A stretch of DNA of 64,000 nucleotides from Acidobacteriota bacterium. GTDB lineage: Bacteria > Acidobacteriota > Terriglobia > Terriglobales > Acidobacteriaceae. Positions 35,415-46,069 of the stretch are shown here, in pieces (within the stretch, counting starts at the first letter, position 1; every line of letters begins with the position of its first letter). Both the position numbers and the translations under genes were made by a program. The DNA lies in contig JAJZEA010000010.1 in assembly GCA_021851335.1 (NCBI GenBank), positions 1 through 64,000 of the forward strand, written 5' to 3'. The notes under the pieces were generated by a model, which was given only the letters and a program-made list of their open reading frames with translations, ran no database searches and had not been told where the DNA came from.

Positions 35415-36058
35415 CAGCGAATCCCCACCAGCTTGTGTGTTTGAATACTGAGCCGCCACCGCGGATGTTGCAGGCAATAGGCCAGCGCCGCTGCGGTATT
35501 CGGCTCCTTCAGCGGCCCGTCCATCGGCTGCAGAAAAAAATGCCGAAACGACATCGCGGCAAAGTGCTCCGGCTCGGCGCCCAACTGCGGATAGACCAGC
35601 TTCAACTCGTCTCCTGCGGTCTGCACCAGCGGCGCTCCTGCCTTGGGACTCACGCACACCCAGTCCAGTCCCTTCGGCGCCGCAATCGTTCCGTTGGTCT
35701 CGACAGCCATCTGAAATCCGCGCGCATGCACCGCCGCAATCAGCGCATCGTCCACCTGCAACAGCGGCTCACCGCCCGTCATGACCACAAACCGGCTGCC
35801 GTCCGCAGTTGCGGCGCCGCGCATCCACGTCTGCTCGATGCGTGCAGCCAGCGCTTCAGCCTCGGCAAAACGACCTCCATCCGGACCCTCCGTGCCCACA
35901 AAATCCGTATCGCAAAAGCGGCAAATCGCGCTCGCGCGATCCTCTTCACGGCCAGACCACAAATTGCACCCGGCAAAGCGGCAGAAGACCGCCGCGCGAC
36001 CCGCCTGCGCGCCCTCGCCCTGCAACGTATAGAAGATCTCCTTCACCGCGTAGCTCAT
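35414..36058 (-). CDS. queE: 7-carboxy-7-deazaguanine synthase
   Basis: A 214-residue radical SAM enzyme that converts 6-carboxytetrahydropterin to 7-carboxy-7-deazaguanine on the way to queuosine. The cluster-binding cysteines have the extended QueE spacing C-x14-C-x2-C (GCNLWSG... CRFCDTDF) in place of the usual CxxxCxxC. TGGEPLLQ and VETNGT are typical. ATG at 36058 starts MSYAVKEIFYTLQGEG; a TTG two codons upstream is less likely. It is divergent from the MoaB/MogA gene with 42 bases between, and no other queuosine gene is in the window. Confidence 0.93.
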   Translation of the reverse strand: MSYAVKEIFYTLQGEGAQAGRAAVFCRFAGCNLWSGREEDRASAICRFCDTDFVGTEGPDGGRFAEAEALAARIEQTWMRGAATADGSRFVVMTGGEPLLQVDDALIAAVHARGFQMAVETNGTIAAPKGLDWVCVSPKAGAPLVQTAGDELKLVYPQLGAEPEHFAAMSFRHFFLQPMDGPLKEPNTAAALAYCLQHPRWRLSIQTHKLVGIR

Positions 36059-36100
36059 GCCCAAGCACCTACTCTCCTCTCTCTACAGTAAACTTTTTTC

Positions 36101-36592
36101 ATGGCTCGATTCGCCGTCGTCACCGTCTCCGATCGCTCCTTTGCTGGCACACAGACCGACACTGCCGGCGAAGCCGTCACCCGCATCGTGGAATCCCACT
36201 GGCCCGGCGAAACGGTTCATCGCGGTCTTGTTCCCGATCAGATGGAAGCAATTACGACACTGCTTCATGAGCTTTGCCGCCAGCAATTTCAGCTCATCCT
36301 CACCGTCGGCGGCACAGGCCTGGGGCCGCGCGACATTACGCCCGAGGCCACGCGCCAGCTCATCGACCGCGAAGTTCCCGGACTCTCCGAGGCCATGCGC
36401 GCGCTCACCGCTCCAGCCTATCGCTTTGCCTGGCTGAGCCGTGCTGTTGCCGGTCTGCGCGGATCGACGCTGATCATCAACCTCCCTGGCAGCCAGCGTG
36501 GCGCAGTCGAGTGCCTCACGGCGATTCTGCCCTTGCTGCCCCATGCGCTGGAGATCATCTCCGGCGGCAGCGCGCACCCCGCTGAAGGGTAA
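36101..36592 (+). CDS. MoaB/MogA-type molybdopterin adenylyltransferase
   Basis: A 163-residue protein of the MoaB/Mog family that adenylylates molybdopterin before metal insertion. Diagnostic motifs are TVSDRSFAG (8-16), ILTVGGTGLGPRDITPEAT (the substrate-binding loop) and LIINLPGSQRGAVECL. No other molybdenum cofactor gene is near. Whether it is the MogA or the MoaB type cannot be settled by eye. Confidence 0.9.
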   Translation: MARFAVVTVSDRSFAGTQTDTAGEAVTRIVESHWPGETVHRGLVPDQMEAITTLLHELCRQQFQLILTVGGTGLGPRDITPEATRQLIDREVPGLSEAMRALTAPAYRFAWLSRAVAGLRGSTLIINLPGSQRGAVECLTAILPLLPHALEIISGGSAHPAEG

Positions 36593-36723
36593 CGGTGTTC
36601 GGCTGTTTTTTGCTCATCGCCGCGATTTTCAAGCAGCACTTCATTTACTATCGTTTGGATGTTTCGCGCGCTGCTGAAGCAGGCACTGCGCGCCAGTGAC
36701 GAAGCTGAGGAAAAGGGAGTTCT

Positions 36724-37623
36724 ATGAAGGGAATCTTGCTGGCTGGCGGTTCAGCGACACGACTTTACCCTGTGACGCATGTTGTCTCGAAACAGTTGTT
36801 GCCCGTCTATGACAAGCCCATGATCTATTACCCGCTGACGACACTGATGCTGGCGGGGATTCGCGATGTGCTCATCATCTCGACGCCGCGCGACACACCC
36901 AGCTTTCAGGCTCTGCTGGGCGATGGCAGCGAGTGGGGCATGCGCCTGAGCTATGCCGTGCAGCCCAGTCCAGACGGTCTGGCGCAGGCGTTTGTGATCG
37001 GTCGCGACTTTATTGCGGGCGACAGTTGCGCGCTGGTGCTGGGCGACAATATCTTCTATGGCCACTCGCTCAGCCAGAGCCTGATGGCCGCCGCTGCGCG
37101 CACCCGCGGAGCCACTGTCTTTGCCTATCCGGTCCACGACCCGGAGCGCTATGGCGTCGTCGAGTTCAGCGCAGAAGGACGCGCGCTCAGCATTGAAGAA
37201 AAACCCTTGCAGCCGAAATCCAACTACGCCGTAACCGGCGTCTATTTTTACGACGCCACGGTGGTTGAAATTGCCGCAGCGCTCAAGCCCTCGCCACGCG
37301 GAGAGCTGGAGATTACCGACGTGAATCGCCACTATCTCGAACGCGGCTCGTTGCAGGTCGAGGTGATGGGGCGCGGCATGGCCTGGCTCGACACCGGCAC
37401 ACACGATTCCCTGTTTGAAGCAAGCCTGTTCATCCGAACCATCGAGCAGCGCCAGGGGATGAAAGTAGCTTGCCCCGAGGAGATTGCCTTTCGCAAGGGC
37501 TGGATCGACGCCGCGCAACTGGAAGCTCTTGCCTCGCGCTCGGCGAAAAGCGGCTACGGCGAATATCTGCATTCGGTGCTGCGCGATCCACTGCTGCACT
37601 CTGTAGCCGGAGGCGCGCTGTGA
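36724..37623 (+). CDS. rfbA: Glucose-1-phosphate thymidylyltransferase
   Basis: A 299-residue nucleotidyltransferase making dTDP-glucose, the first step in dTDP-rhamnose synthesis. The signature [28 protein letters not shown] at the N-terminus, [11 protein letters not shown], and [11 protein letters not shown] are typical of RmlA. AAGGGAG precedes ATG. Its stop codon overlaps the GTG start of rfbC. rfbB (dehydratase) is missing from this run and must be elsewhere. Confidence 0.95.
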   Translation: MKGILLAGGSATRLYPVTHVVSKQLLPVYDKPMIYYPLTTLMLAGIRDVLIISTPRDTPSFQALLGDGSEWGMRLSYAVQPSPDGLAQAFVIGRDFIAGDSCALVLGDNIFYGHSLSQSLMAAAARTRGATVFAYPVHDPERYGVVEFSAEGRALSIEEKPLQPKSNYAVTGVYFYDATVVEIAAALKPSPRGELEITDVNRHYLERGSLQVEVMGRGMAWLDTGTHDSLFEASLFIRTIEQRQGMKVACPEEIAFRKGWIDAAQLEALASRSAKSGYGEYLHSVLRDPLLHSVAGGAL

Positions 37624-38177
37624 AGATTGTTGAAACCGCATTGCCGGGCGTGCTCATCCTGGAGCCGCGCATCTTTGCCGACGAGCGCGGCAGCTTCCTC
37701 GAGACCTGGAATCGGGAGCGTTTTGCCGAAGCTGGCCTGCCCACACACTGGGAGCAGGACAATCTCTCGGTCTCCAAAACCGGCGTGGTGCGCGGCCTTC
37801 ACTATCAGACGATTCATCCGCAGGGCAAGTTGGTGCGCGTCGCCGCAGGGCGTGTCTGCGATGTCGCCGTCGATCTGCGTCGCAACAGTCCCACCTTTGG
37901 CCGTCACATCAGCGTGGAACTCGATGCCGACACCGCGCGCATGCTTTGGATTCCTGTTGGCTTTGCGCATGGATTTTCCGTACTCGACGGCCCGGCAACC
38001 TTTGTGTACAAAGTCACGGACTCCTACTGCGCAGCGGGCGAACGCACGATCCGCTGGAACGATCCCGATCTCGCCATTGACTGGGGACTGGCGGAGGAGA
38101 CGGCGATTGTCTCCGCCAAGGATGCTGCGGGAAAGCTCTTTGCTGAGGCTGAAGTCTTTGAGGAGTTTCCCGCGTGA
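37620..38177 (+). CDS. rfbC: dTDP-4-dehydrorhamnose 3,5-epimerase
   Basis: A 185-residue cupin epimerase. The segments [29 protein letters not shown] (catalytic His in RGLHYQ), [17 protein letters not shown] and [12 protein letters not shown] are characteristic. The start is GTG at 37620 in a GTGA overlap with rfbA, and its stop overlaps the GTG start of rfbD, so translation is coupled along the operon. Confidence 0.95.
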   Translation: MKIVETALPGVLILEPRIFADERGSFLETWNRERFAEAGLPTHWEQDNLSVSKTGVVRGLHYQTIHPQGKLVRVAAGRVCDVAVDLRRNSPTFGRHISVELDADTARMLWIPVGFAHGFSVLDGPATFVYKVTDSYCAAGERTIRWNDPDLAIDWGLAEETAIVSAKDAAGKLFAEAEVFEEFPA

Positions 38178-39079
38178 GCCTGCCTTCGGCGCGTGTGTTG
38201 ATTCTGGGTGCGGGTGGGCAGCTTGGCGCGCAGTTGGCGCGAAGCATGATGGCAGATGGCTTGCAGGAGTCAGTAACCGCGCTGGGCCGCGCGGAGCTGG
38301 ATTTTGCCGATCCCGAAGCTCTGCGCGCCGCGGTTCGTGCGCACTCGCCGCAGATTCTGGTCAATGCCGCCGCCTACACGGCGGTCGATCGCGCGGAATC
38401 CGAGCCGGAGCTGGCCTTTGCCGTGAATGCGACCGCGCCGGGAATCCTCGCCGAAGAGATGGCGCGACGCAACGGCTGGCTGCTGCACTACTCGACCGAC
38501 TACGTCTTTGACGGCTCCGGAACTGCGCCGTGGCGTGAGACGGATCCGACCGGCCCGCTGAATGTCTATGGCGCGTCGAAGCTGGCAGGCGAGCAGGCCA
38601 TTGCAGCGGTCGGCGCCAGGCATCTGATCTTTCGCACAAGCTGGGTTTACGCCGCCGAAGGACGGAATTTTCTGCACACGATGCTGCGGCTGGGACGCGA
38701 GCGCGACCGGCTGAGCATTGTTGCCGACCAGATCGGCGCGCCGACGAGCGCCGAGGTGCTGAGTGAGGCTACGGCACAGTTGATTGCACGCCTGCACGAT
38801 GGCATCGAACCGCCTTGTGGGATTTATCACATGAGCTGCAGCGGAGAGACAAGCTGGTTCGGATTTGCCGAGGCCATCTTCGCAGCCTTTGCCGAGCGCC
38901 AGCCCGCGCCAACGCTGACGCCGATTGCCACGAGCGACTATCCAACGCCGGCGCGACGACCGCGGAACAGCCGTCTGGACGGTTCCCTGCTGGCACAGAA
39001 CCTTGATCTGCGGCTTCCGGACTGGCGCGACGCCTTTGCCGCAGTCGTGACCGCGCTGGGCGTCCCGGCCAGCCGCTGA
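38174..39079 (+). CDS. rfbD: dTDP-4-dehydrorhamnose reductase
   Basis: A 301-residue short-chain dehydrogenase reducing dTDP-4-keto-rhamnose to dTDP-rhamnose. Rossmann motif LILGAGGQLGAQLA, the NAAAYTAVDRAESEPELA segment, HYSTDYVFDGSG and the catalytic Tyr-x3-Lys in VYGASKLAGE are seen. GTG start in a 4-base overlap with rfbC. Confidence 0.95.
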   Translation: MSLPSARVLILGAGGQLGAQLARSMMADGLQESVTALGRAELDFADPEALRAAVRAHSPQILVNAAAYTAVDRAESEPELAFAVNATAPGILAEEMARRNGWLLHYSTDYVFDGSGTAPWRETDPTGPLNVYGASKLAGEQAIAAVGARHLIFRTSWVYAAEGRNFLHTMLRLGRERDRLSIVADQIGAPTSAEVLSEATAQLIARLHDGIEPPCGIYHMSCSGETSWFGFAEAIFAAFAERQPAPTLTPIATSDYPTPARRPRNSRLDGSLLAQNLDLRLPDWRDAFAAVVTALGVPASR

Positions 39080-39089
39080 GGAGATGGTG

Positions 39090-39656
39090 ATGCCCGAGGA
39101 AACAAATCGCCCACGCAGCATTGAAACCGTGAGCAGCCGTGAGATCTATCGCAACCCGTGGATGCGTCTGCGCGAGGATGTGATTCTGCGTTCCAACGGG
39201 CAGCGCGGTATCTACGGCGTGGTGGAGAAGGAAGATTGCGCGATCATCCTGCCGATCGACGGGGATCGGATCTGGCTGATCGAGCAGTTTCGCTACACGA
39301 TTGGCGAGCGCGCGCTGGAGCTGCCGCAGGGCGGCTGGGAGACGGCGGGCGTCGATCCGGAAGAGCTGGCGCGAGGCGAGCTGAAGGAAGAGACAGGACT
39401 CCATGCGGCATCGATGACCTGCCTCGGGATGCAGTGGATCGCGTATGGATTCACGCACCAGCGCCAGTTCATCTATCTGGCCAGCGGCCTGTCGGAAACG
39501 GAAAAAGACCCCGACCCGGAAGAACACGATCTCGTCGTACGATCATTCTCCATCGCCGAATTTGAGGCGATGCTGCTCGACGGCACCATCCGCGACAGTT
39601 GCACGCTCGCGGCGTGGGGACTTTACCTGGTGTGGAAGCAGCGCCAGAGCGAGTAA
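39090..39656 (+). CDS. Nudix hydrolase (ADP-ribose pyrophosphatase type)
   Basis: A 188-residue Nudix protein. The Nudix box is GGWETAGVDPEELARGELKEETGL; the usual R-E pair reads G-E, while the metal-binding EExG core is kept. The upstream EQFRYTIGERALELPQGG matches ADP-ribose and sugar-nucleotide hydrolases. ATG 39090 has GAGGAG 6 bases upstream; the ATG at 39084 abuts that site and is less likely. It lies 10 bases after rfbD, so it may trim nucleotide sugars, but the substrate is unproven. Confidence 0.9.
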   Translation: MPEETNRPRSIETVSSREIYRNPWMRLREDVILRSNGQRGIYGVVEKEDCAIILPIDGDRIWLIEQFRYTIGERALELPQGGWETAGVDPEELARGELKEETGLHAASMTCLGMQWIAYGFTHQRQFIYLASGLSETEKDPDPEEHDLVVRSFSIAEFEAMLLDGTIRDSCTLAAWGLYLVWKQRQSE

Positions 39657-39665
39657 CTCTGGCGC
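39641..39665. terminator. Hairpin across the Nudix stop codon, facing pyrG
   Basis: GCGCCAGAG (39641-39649) pairs perfectly with CTCTGGCGC (39657-39665); the 7-base loop contains the Nudix stop codon. It lies between two convergent genes and could terminate both transcripts. No T-run is present. Confidence 0.55.
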
Positions 39666-39682
39666 GGTGCCTGAGGCTGGGT

Positions 39683-41587
<1,905 letters not shown>

Positions 41588-41641
41588 TCATTGATGCTTC
41601 AGCGCATGGATCGGCATGTATCAGAATGCTACCCCCGCAGT

Positions 41642-41660
41642 TACCCCCCCAGGGGGGGTA
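41642..41660. promoter_or_regulatory. Perfect G/C palindrome, CsoR/RcnR-like operator or hairpin
   Basis: TACCCCCCCAGGGGGGGTA is a perfect 9-base inverted repeat around a single A. TACC(C)n...(G)nGGTA is the core shape of operators for CsoR/RcnR-type metal-sensing repressors, but no such regulator or metal gene is adjacent. An AT-rich stretch follows. It might also form G-rich structures. Confidence 0.35.
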
Positions 41661-41750
41661 TATTATTTTTCTCGTTATCATGATCCTGCCTTTTTGTTTA
41701 CTTTAAAGTTACCTGATCGACGGCGGGAAGACTGCCGAACGGCAACTTTA

Positions 41751-42104
41751 AAAGCAGATTCCCTGCGGGAATGAGCATTGCATGCAGCCGATGCACGGTT
41801 CGCGCCGTGGCCGCTCCCGGTGGTCGCGGATGAAATCGGGTGAAGACGATCGGAAAAACAAAAGCAGATTCCCTGCGGGAATGAGCATTGCATGCAGCCG
41901 ATGCACGGTTCGCGCCGTGGCCGCTCCCGGTGGTCGCGGATGAAATCGGGTGAAGACGATCGGAAAAACAAAAGCAGATTCCCTGCGGGAATGAGCATTG
42001 CATGCAGCCGATGCGCGGCTCGCGCCGTGGCCGCTCCCGATGGTCGCGGATGGAATCGGGTGAAGACGATCGGAAAAACAAAAGCAGATTCCCTGCGGGA
42101 ATGA
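41751..42104. repeat. 110-bp tandem repeat, three full copies plus a partial
   Basis: Units start at 41751, 41861 and 41971; a fourth stops after 24 bases at 42104. Copies 1 and 2 look identical; copy 3 has a few substitutions. Each begins AAAGCAGATTCCCTGCGGGAATGA, of which ATTCCC-TGC-GGGAAT is a hairpin of REP type. The layout fits a palindromic intergenic repeat that was amplified in tandem. Confidence 0.85.
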
Positions 42105-42356
42105 CAACAAGAAAGGCAAGTGCAAAGGCAAAGGCAAAAGGACTCTGCGGCGCGGGATAGGCGCGGGCAGAGCCGGATGAAGACAAGTATGGCAGAGTGG
42201 GGGAAATATCATGCCATTTTGGAGAGATTTATTTTTGCTTTGGAATCATGGGGATAGGTGAGTTTTCCGCAGGGGTGGGGCTTGACAGTATCTCGAAGGG
42301 TGGGCGTCTCTGGCGCTGCGGAGTGATTCGAACACACCGGATGAGAGATGGCACGT

Positions 42357-43444
42357 CTAGGAGGCTGGGCGGAATTTGCCGAGCAGCCAGAGCCGTGTTG
42401 GGGTCTCAAAGTACCGGAAACTGAGAATACTGAGGACGATACAAAGGGCGAGGTAGACGGGATACAGGGCCTGGATGGTATCCCAGTGAAGCGTGATCCA
42501 GAGGTGGTAGACGGGGATATGAATCAGGTACAAGCCATAGCTAGCCTCGCCAAGAAGCACCATGAACTTTGCATTGAGGAATCGCGAAAAGGGGTAGTGC
42601 TCTGTGGAGAAGATAAGGATGATTACAGCAAAGAGGGGAACCAGCATGGTGGTCAAAATATCTACCTTGGGGAGAGACTTCAGCAGGAAAGGGATGGCGA
42701 AGATCATGAGAATGGCCGTGAGGAACAGGAGCCGGGTGCGGGTTCGGATTGAATCTGTTTTTGGAGCGTTCCATGACATCTGAATGCGAGCGACCATGAT
42801 TCCGGCTAGAAAGGTAGGAATCTGCAAGAGCGGCTGCTTGAAATCTAACTCTGAACGATGCAGGCTGGAGTAGTAAACGAGAAAGATTTCAACAGCTATC
42901 CAGAGCAGGCCAAGTGAGACAAACAAAATGCGTCGCGGCACCTTCCAGAGGGCCATGCCAATAAGTGGAAAGATGAAATAGAAGACCGCTTCCACGCAAA
43001 GCGACCAGTTAGGATCGTCAATTCCTCTCAGTCTGGGTATCCAAGCCTGGATCATGATGAGGTTGGCAAGGAAAGTAATGCTGGTCTTGAGAGCGGCGGA
43101 ATTGAGGCCGTAGGCGTGGAGCCGGGCGTTGAAAAGAAAGGGAGTATCGAGGACAAGCGTTATCAGGTAGAGTGGATAAATTCTGGCGATGCGGGATTGA
43201 TAAAAACGTAGGGAATTTACAGGTTTTCCACTTTGAAGATAGACATAGCTGAGGATGTAACCGGAGAGCAGAAAGAAAAACCGACGGCACTGTAGCCGAC
43301 ACCAATGAAGAGGCGAATGAGCGGAACTGTCAGGAGATAAGGGAAGGAAAAAGCTGCTGTGTGATACAAGACCACGTGAAAGGCAGCGAAAAAGCGCAAA
43401 GACGTGAGCGCCGGAATTTTTTTTTGTTCCGTGGCTGCCGACAA
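42357..43444 (-). pseudogene. Acyltransferase-3 family protein, split by a one-base frameshift
   Basis: The N-terminal frame starts at a TTG (43444) with GGAGAG 7 bases upstream and reads MSAATEQKKIPALTSLRFFAAFHVVLYHTAAF, the family start with catalytic His. It runs to AVGFS; the continuing family sequence FFLLSGYILSYVYLQSG is found in another frame and proceeds to the end with ten or so membrane helices (IYPLYLITLVLD, WSLCVEAVFYFIFPLIG, ASYGLYLIHIPVYHLW). Adding one T to a five-T run (minus strand; 43276-43280 here) restores GFFFLLSGYI. Such enzymes add acetyl or other acyl groups to exopolysaccharide, O-antigen or lipid. Real loss or sequencing error cannot be told apart. Confidence 0.85.
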
Positions 43445-43635
43445 TCGTGAACTCTCCGTAGCGAAAAATGTGTTGTGGTTGTTTCCATGCTACCAGAAAG
43501 CTGGATGCGGGCGGGGATTGGGGTGGGTGGTTCTCGACGCGACACCGCATGCAGTTTATCCTGAGCTATCGGGATGTTGCAGAGGAATCTCAGGAGTTCT
43601 GTCGCCCGAATCTGACCGCAAAGACAGGGAGTCGA

Positions 43636-45687
43636 ATGACCGGAGATAGTCTGAACGTCCATCTGCCCGACGGAGCCGTACGCGAAGTGCCCGTTGGAAC
43701 CACTCCATTGGAGATTGCGCAATCCATCTCGCCGCGTCTGGCTGCGGTTTGCGTGGTGGCGCGGATTGCGCCGTTGGCGGCGTCCACGGGCGGGGACGAT
43801 GGTGGCGCGACGGCATCGGACGTGGCGGAAGGCTCGGATGCGGCGATGTATGGAGCCGGGCAGGCGGGCGCGGAGCGGCTGGTGGACCTGTCGACTCCGC
43901 TGACCGAGGATGTGCGGCTGACGCTGGTGACGGAGCGAGACGCGGAGGCGCTGAAGGTGGTGCGGCACTCGGCAGCGCACGTGATGGCGACAGCGGTGCT
44001 GGAGCTGTTTCCCGAGACGAAGCTGGGCCATGGGCCGGCAACGGATGCGGGATTTTTCTACGATTTCTATCGGGAGAAGCCGTTTACGCCGGAGGATCTG
44101 GCCGCGATTGAAGCGAAGATGGCCGAAGTGATTGCGCGGGATGAGAAGTTTGTGCGCGAGGCGAGGCCGCGCGAGGAGGCTCTGGCGGAGTTTGACCGCG
44201 AAGGCGAGTTTATGAAGACGCACTTTGTGACGCGGTTTACGGAGCCGGGCGAGGAGGTGAGCTTCTATCGGAACGGTGGTTTTGTGGATTTTTGCCGCGG
44301 GCCGCATGTGCCGTCGACGGGGCGCGTGAAGGCCGTGAAGGTGACGACGCTGGCCGGAGCCTACTGGCTGGGCGACGAGAAGAATCCGCAGTTGCAGCGG
44401 ATCTATGGCACGGCGTTTTTTTCGCAGAAGGATCTCGACGCACACTTTGCGCGGCTGGAAGAGGCGGCCAAGCGCGACCATCGCGTGCTGGGCAAGCAGC
44501 TGGACCTGTTCAGCATTCAGGAGGTGGCTGGATCGGGGCTGATCTTCTGGCATCCCAAGGGCGGCATCATTCGCAAGGTGATGGAGGACTGGATGCGCGA
44601 GGAGTGCCTGCGGCGCGGGTATTCGCTGGTGTATACGCCGCATGTGATGCGGCGCGAGCTGTGGAAGATCTCTGGGCACGAGGGATTTTACGCGGGCAAT
44701 ATGTATACGCCGATGGAGCTGGACGACGCGGAGTATCGGCTGAAGCCGATGAACTGCCCAGGGCATATTCTGATCTATAAAAATTCGCCGAAGAGCTATC
44801 GCGACCTGCCGGTGCGGCTGGCCGAGCTGGGCAATGTCTATCGGTATGAACGGTCGGGGACGATGCACGGGCTGCTGCGGGTGCGCGGCTTTACGCAGGA
44901 CGATGCGCATATCTTCTGCACGCCGGAGCAGATTGAAGACGAGGTTGTGGCCTGCATCGACTTTGCCGAATCCGTGCTGACCACCTTTGGCTTTGCCGAG
45001 TTCAAGGTGGAGCTTTCGACGTGGGATGAAAATGACCGCGCGCACTATGCTGGGTCAGACGAGAACTGGAAGCTGGCGGTGAACGGCCTGCGGCGGGCGC
45101 TGGATCGCAAGGGGATCGCGTACAGGACGATTCCAGGCGAGGCGGCGTTCTATGGCCCGAAGATCGATGTGAAGCTGGTGGACGTGCTGGGAAGGCTGTG
45201 GCAGCTTTCGACGGTGCAGTTTGACTTTAACCTGCCGGCGCGATTTGAGCTGGAGTATGTGGGCGAGGATGGTGGGCGGCACCAGCCGGTGATGGTGCAT
45301 CGAGCGCTGTTTGGCTCGGTGGAGCGCTTCTTTGGGGTGCTGATTGAGCACTATGCGGGAGCGTTTCCGCTGTGGCTGGCTCCGGTGCAGGTGGGTCTGG
45401 TGCCGATTGCCGAGCGTCATCACGAGTATGCGCGGCAGGTGCAGGCGAAGCTGGAGGCAGCCGGGCTGCGCGTGGAACTGGATGTGCGGAACGAGAAGAT
45501 GAATGGGAAGATTCGCGACTTTGCCAACCAGAAGACGCCGTATGTGCTGGTGATGGGCGACAAGGAAGCGGAATTGCAGTCGGTCAGCGTGCGGACACGC
45601 GGCAAAGGCGATCAGGGGTCAGTGACGCTGGATGACTTTGTGGCCCGCGCGAATGGTCTGCTGGCGAGCCGCTCGACAGAGCTGTAG
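43636..45687 (+). CDS. thrS: Threonyl-tRNA synthetase
   Basis: A 683-residue synthetase. The N-terminal TGS domain (VHLPDGAVREVPVGTTPLEIA) is interrupted near 47-80 by a Gly-, Ala- and Asp-rich insert; the editing domain has HSAAHVMA (111-118); the catalytic domain has MNCPGHILIYK, AELGNVYRYERSGTMHGLLRVRGFTQDDAHIFC and the C-terminal anticodon-binding domain follows. GGGAG precedes ATG. A strong hairpin lies after the stop codon. Confidence 0.96.
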   Translation: MTGDSLNVHLPDGAVREVPVGTTPLEIAQSISPRLAAVCVVARIAPLAASTGGDDGGATASDVAEGSDAAMYGAGQAGAERLVDLSTPLTEDVRLTLVTERDAEALKVVRHSAAHVMATAVLELFPETKLGHGPATDAGFFYDFYREKPFTPEDLAAIEAKMAEVIARDEKFVREARPREEALAEFDREGEFMKTHFVTRFTEPGEEVSFYRNGGFVDFCRGPHVPSTGRVKAVKVTTLAGAYWLGDEKNPQLQRIYGTAFFSQKDLDAHFARLEEAAKRDHRVLGKQLDLFSIQEVAGSGLIFWHPKGGIIRKVMEDWMREECLRRGYSLVYTPHVMRRELWKISGHEGFYAGNMYTPMELDDAEYRLKPMNCPGHILIYKNSPKSYRDLPVRLAELGNVYRYERSGTMHGLLRVRGFTQDDAHIFCTPEQIEDEVVACIDFAESVLTTFGFAEFKVELSTWDENDRAHYAGSDENWKLAVNGLRRALDRKGIAYRTIPGEAAFYGPKIDVKLVDVLGRLWQLSTVQFDFNLPARFELEYVGEDGGRHQPVMVHRALFGSVERFFGVLIEHYAGAFPLWLAPVQVGLVPIAERHHEYARQVQAKLEAAGLRVELDVRNEKMNGKIRDFANQKTPYVLVMGDKEAELQSVSVRTRGKGDQGSVTLDDFVARANGLLASRSTEL

Positions 45688-45709
45688 GCTGCTTTTGACG
45701 CAGACGACC

Positions 45710-45734
45710 CAGGCCGACGGTGATCGTCGGCCTG
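45710..45734. terminator. Terminator hairpin after thrS
   Basis: CAGGCCGACG (45710-45719) and CGTCGGCCTG (45725-45734) pair perfectly with a 5-base loop, 22 bases after the thrS stop. It lies between convergent genes; the following T-run is poor. Confidence 0.6.
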
Positions 45735-45777
45735 AATGCTTTGGTGGCTGCTTTTGAGTTGAGAAGATGCGATGGGG

Positions 45778-45993
45778 CTAAACGCCCATGCCGAACTCGC
45801 CGGAGGGGTTGGCTTCGCTGTTGGAGTAGAAGTCGTAGGGAGTGCGGTGGTTGAACTGGTAGCGCTTGCGCAGTTCGGTGCCGACGAGGAGGCCGACGGC
45901 AGCGATGCTCAGCCCGACGGAAACCCAACCCAGAGCGCGGAGCGCGTGCCAGCTTGCGGGTGCGGTGATGTCCTGCGTCTCGTTGTCGGCCAT
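45778..45993 (-). CDS. Small single-span membrane protein
   Basis: A 71-residue protein (MADNETQDITAPASWHAL...) with one membrane helix (about 22-40, LGWVSVGLSIAAVGLLVGTEL) followed by a basic RKRYQ stop-transfer and a polar tail rich in Tyr, Asn and Ser (TPYDFYSNSEANPSGEFG). AAGGAG precedes the ATG. It lies 76 bases after the deaminase gene on the same strand. I do not recognise the family. Confidence 0.7.
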   Translation of the reverse strand: MADNETQDITAPASWHALRALGWVSVGLSIAAVGLLVGTELRKRYQFNHRTPYDFYSNSEANPSGEFGMGV

Positions 45994-46069
45994 GGGAACA
46001 ATCTCCTTGTATACCTCGATCATATCGCAGGATGGATGGATGGTGTCCAGCGGGCGGCGCGCGTGTGCG

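Noticed and set aside
41751..42104. CRISPR array
   Set aside because: The whole 110-base unit repeats with no unique spacers, and no cas gene is near.
41698..42212. Minus-strand open frames of about 105-160 codons across the tandem repeat
   Set aside because: They are internally repetitive only because the DNA is; no ribosome site, and three overlapping frames are open equally.
43445..43635. T-box leader upstream of thrS
   Set aside because: Only a short TCCTGAG/CTCAGGA pair is visible and no T-box core sequence was found.
43330..45045. 571-codon open frame antisense to thrS
   Set aside because: The composition (His-, Arg- and Pro-rich) is typical of a shadow of a GC-rich gene; thrS on the other strand is beyond doubt.
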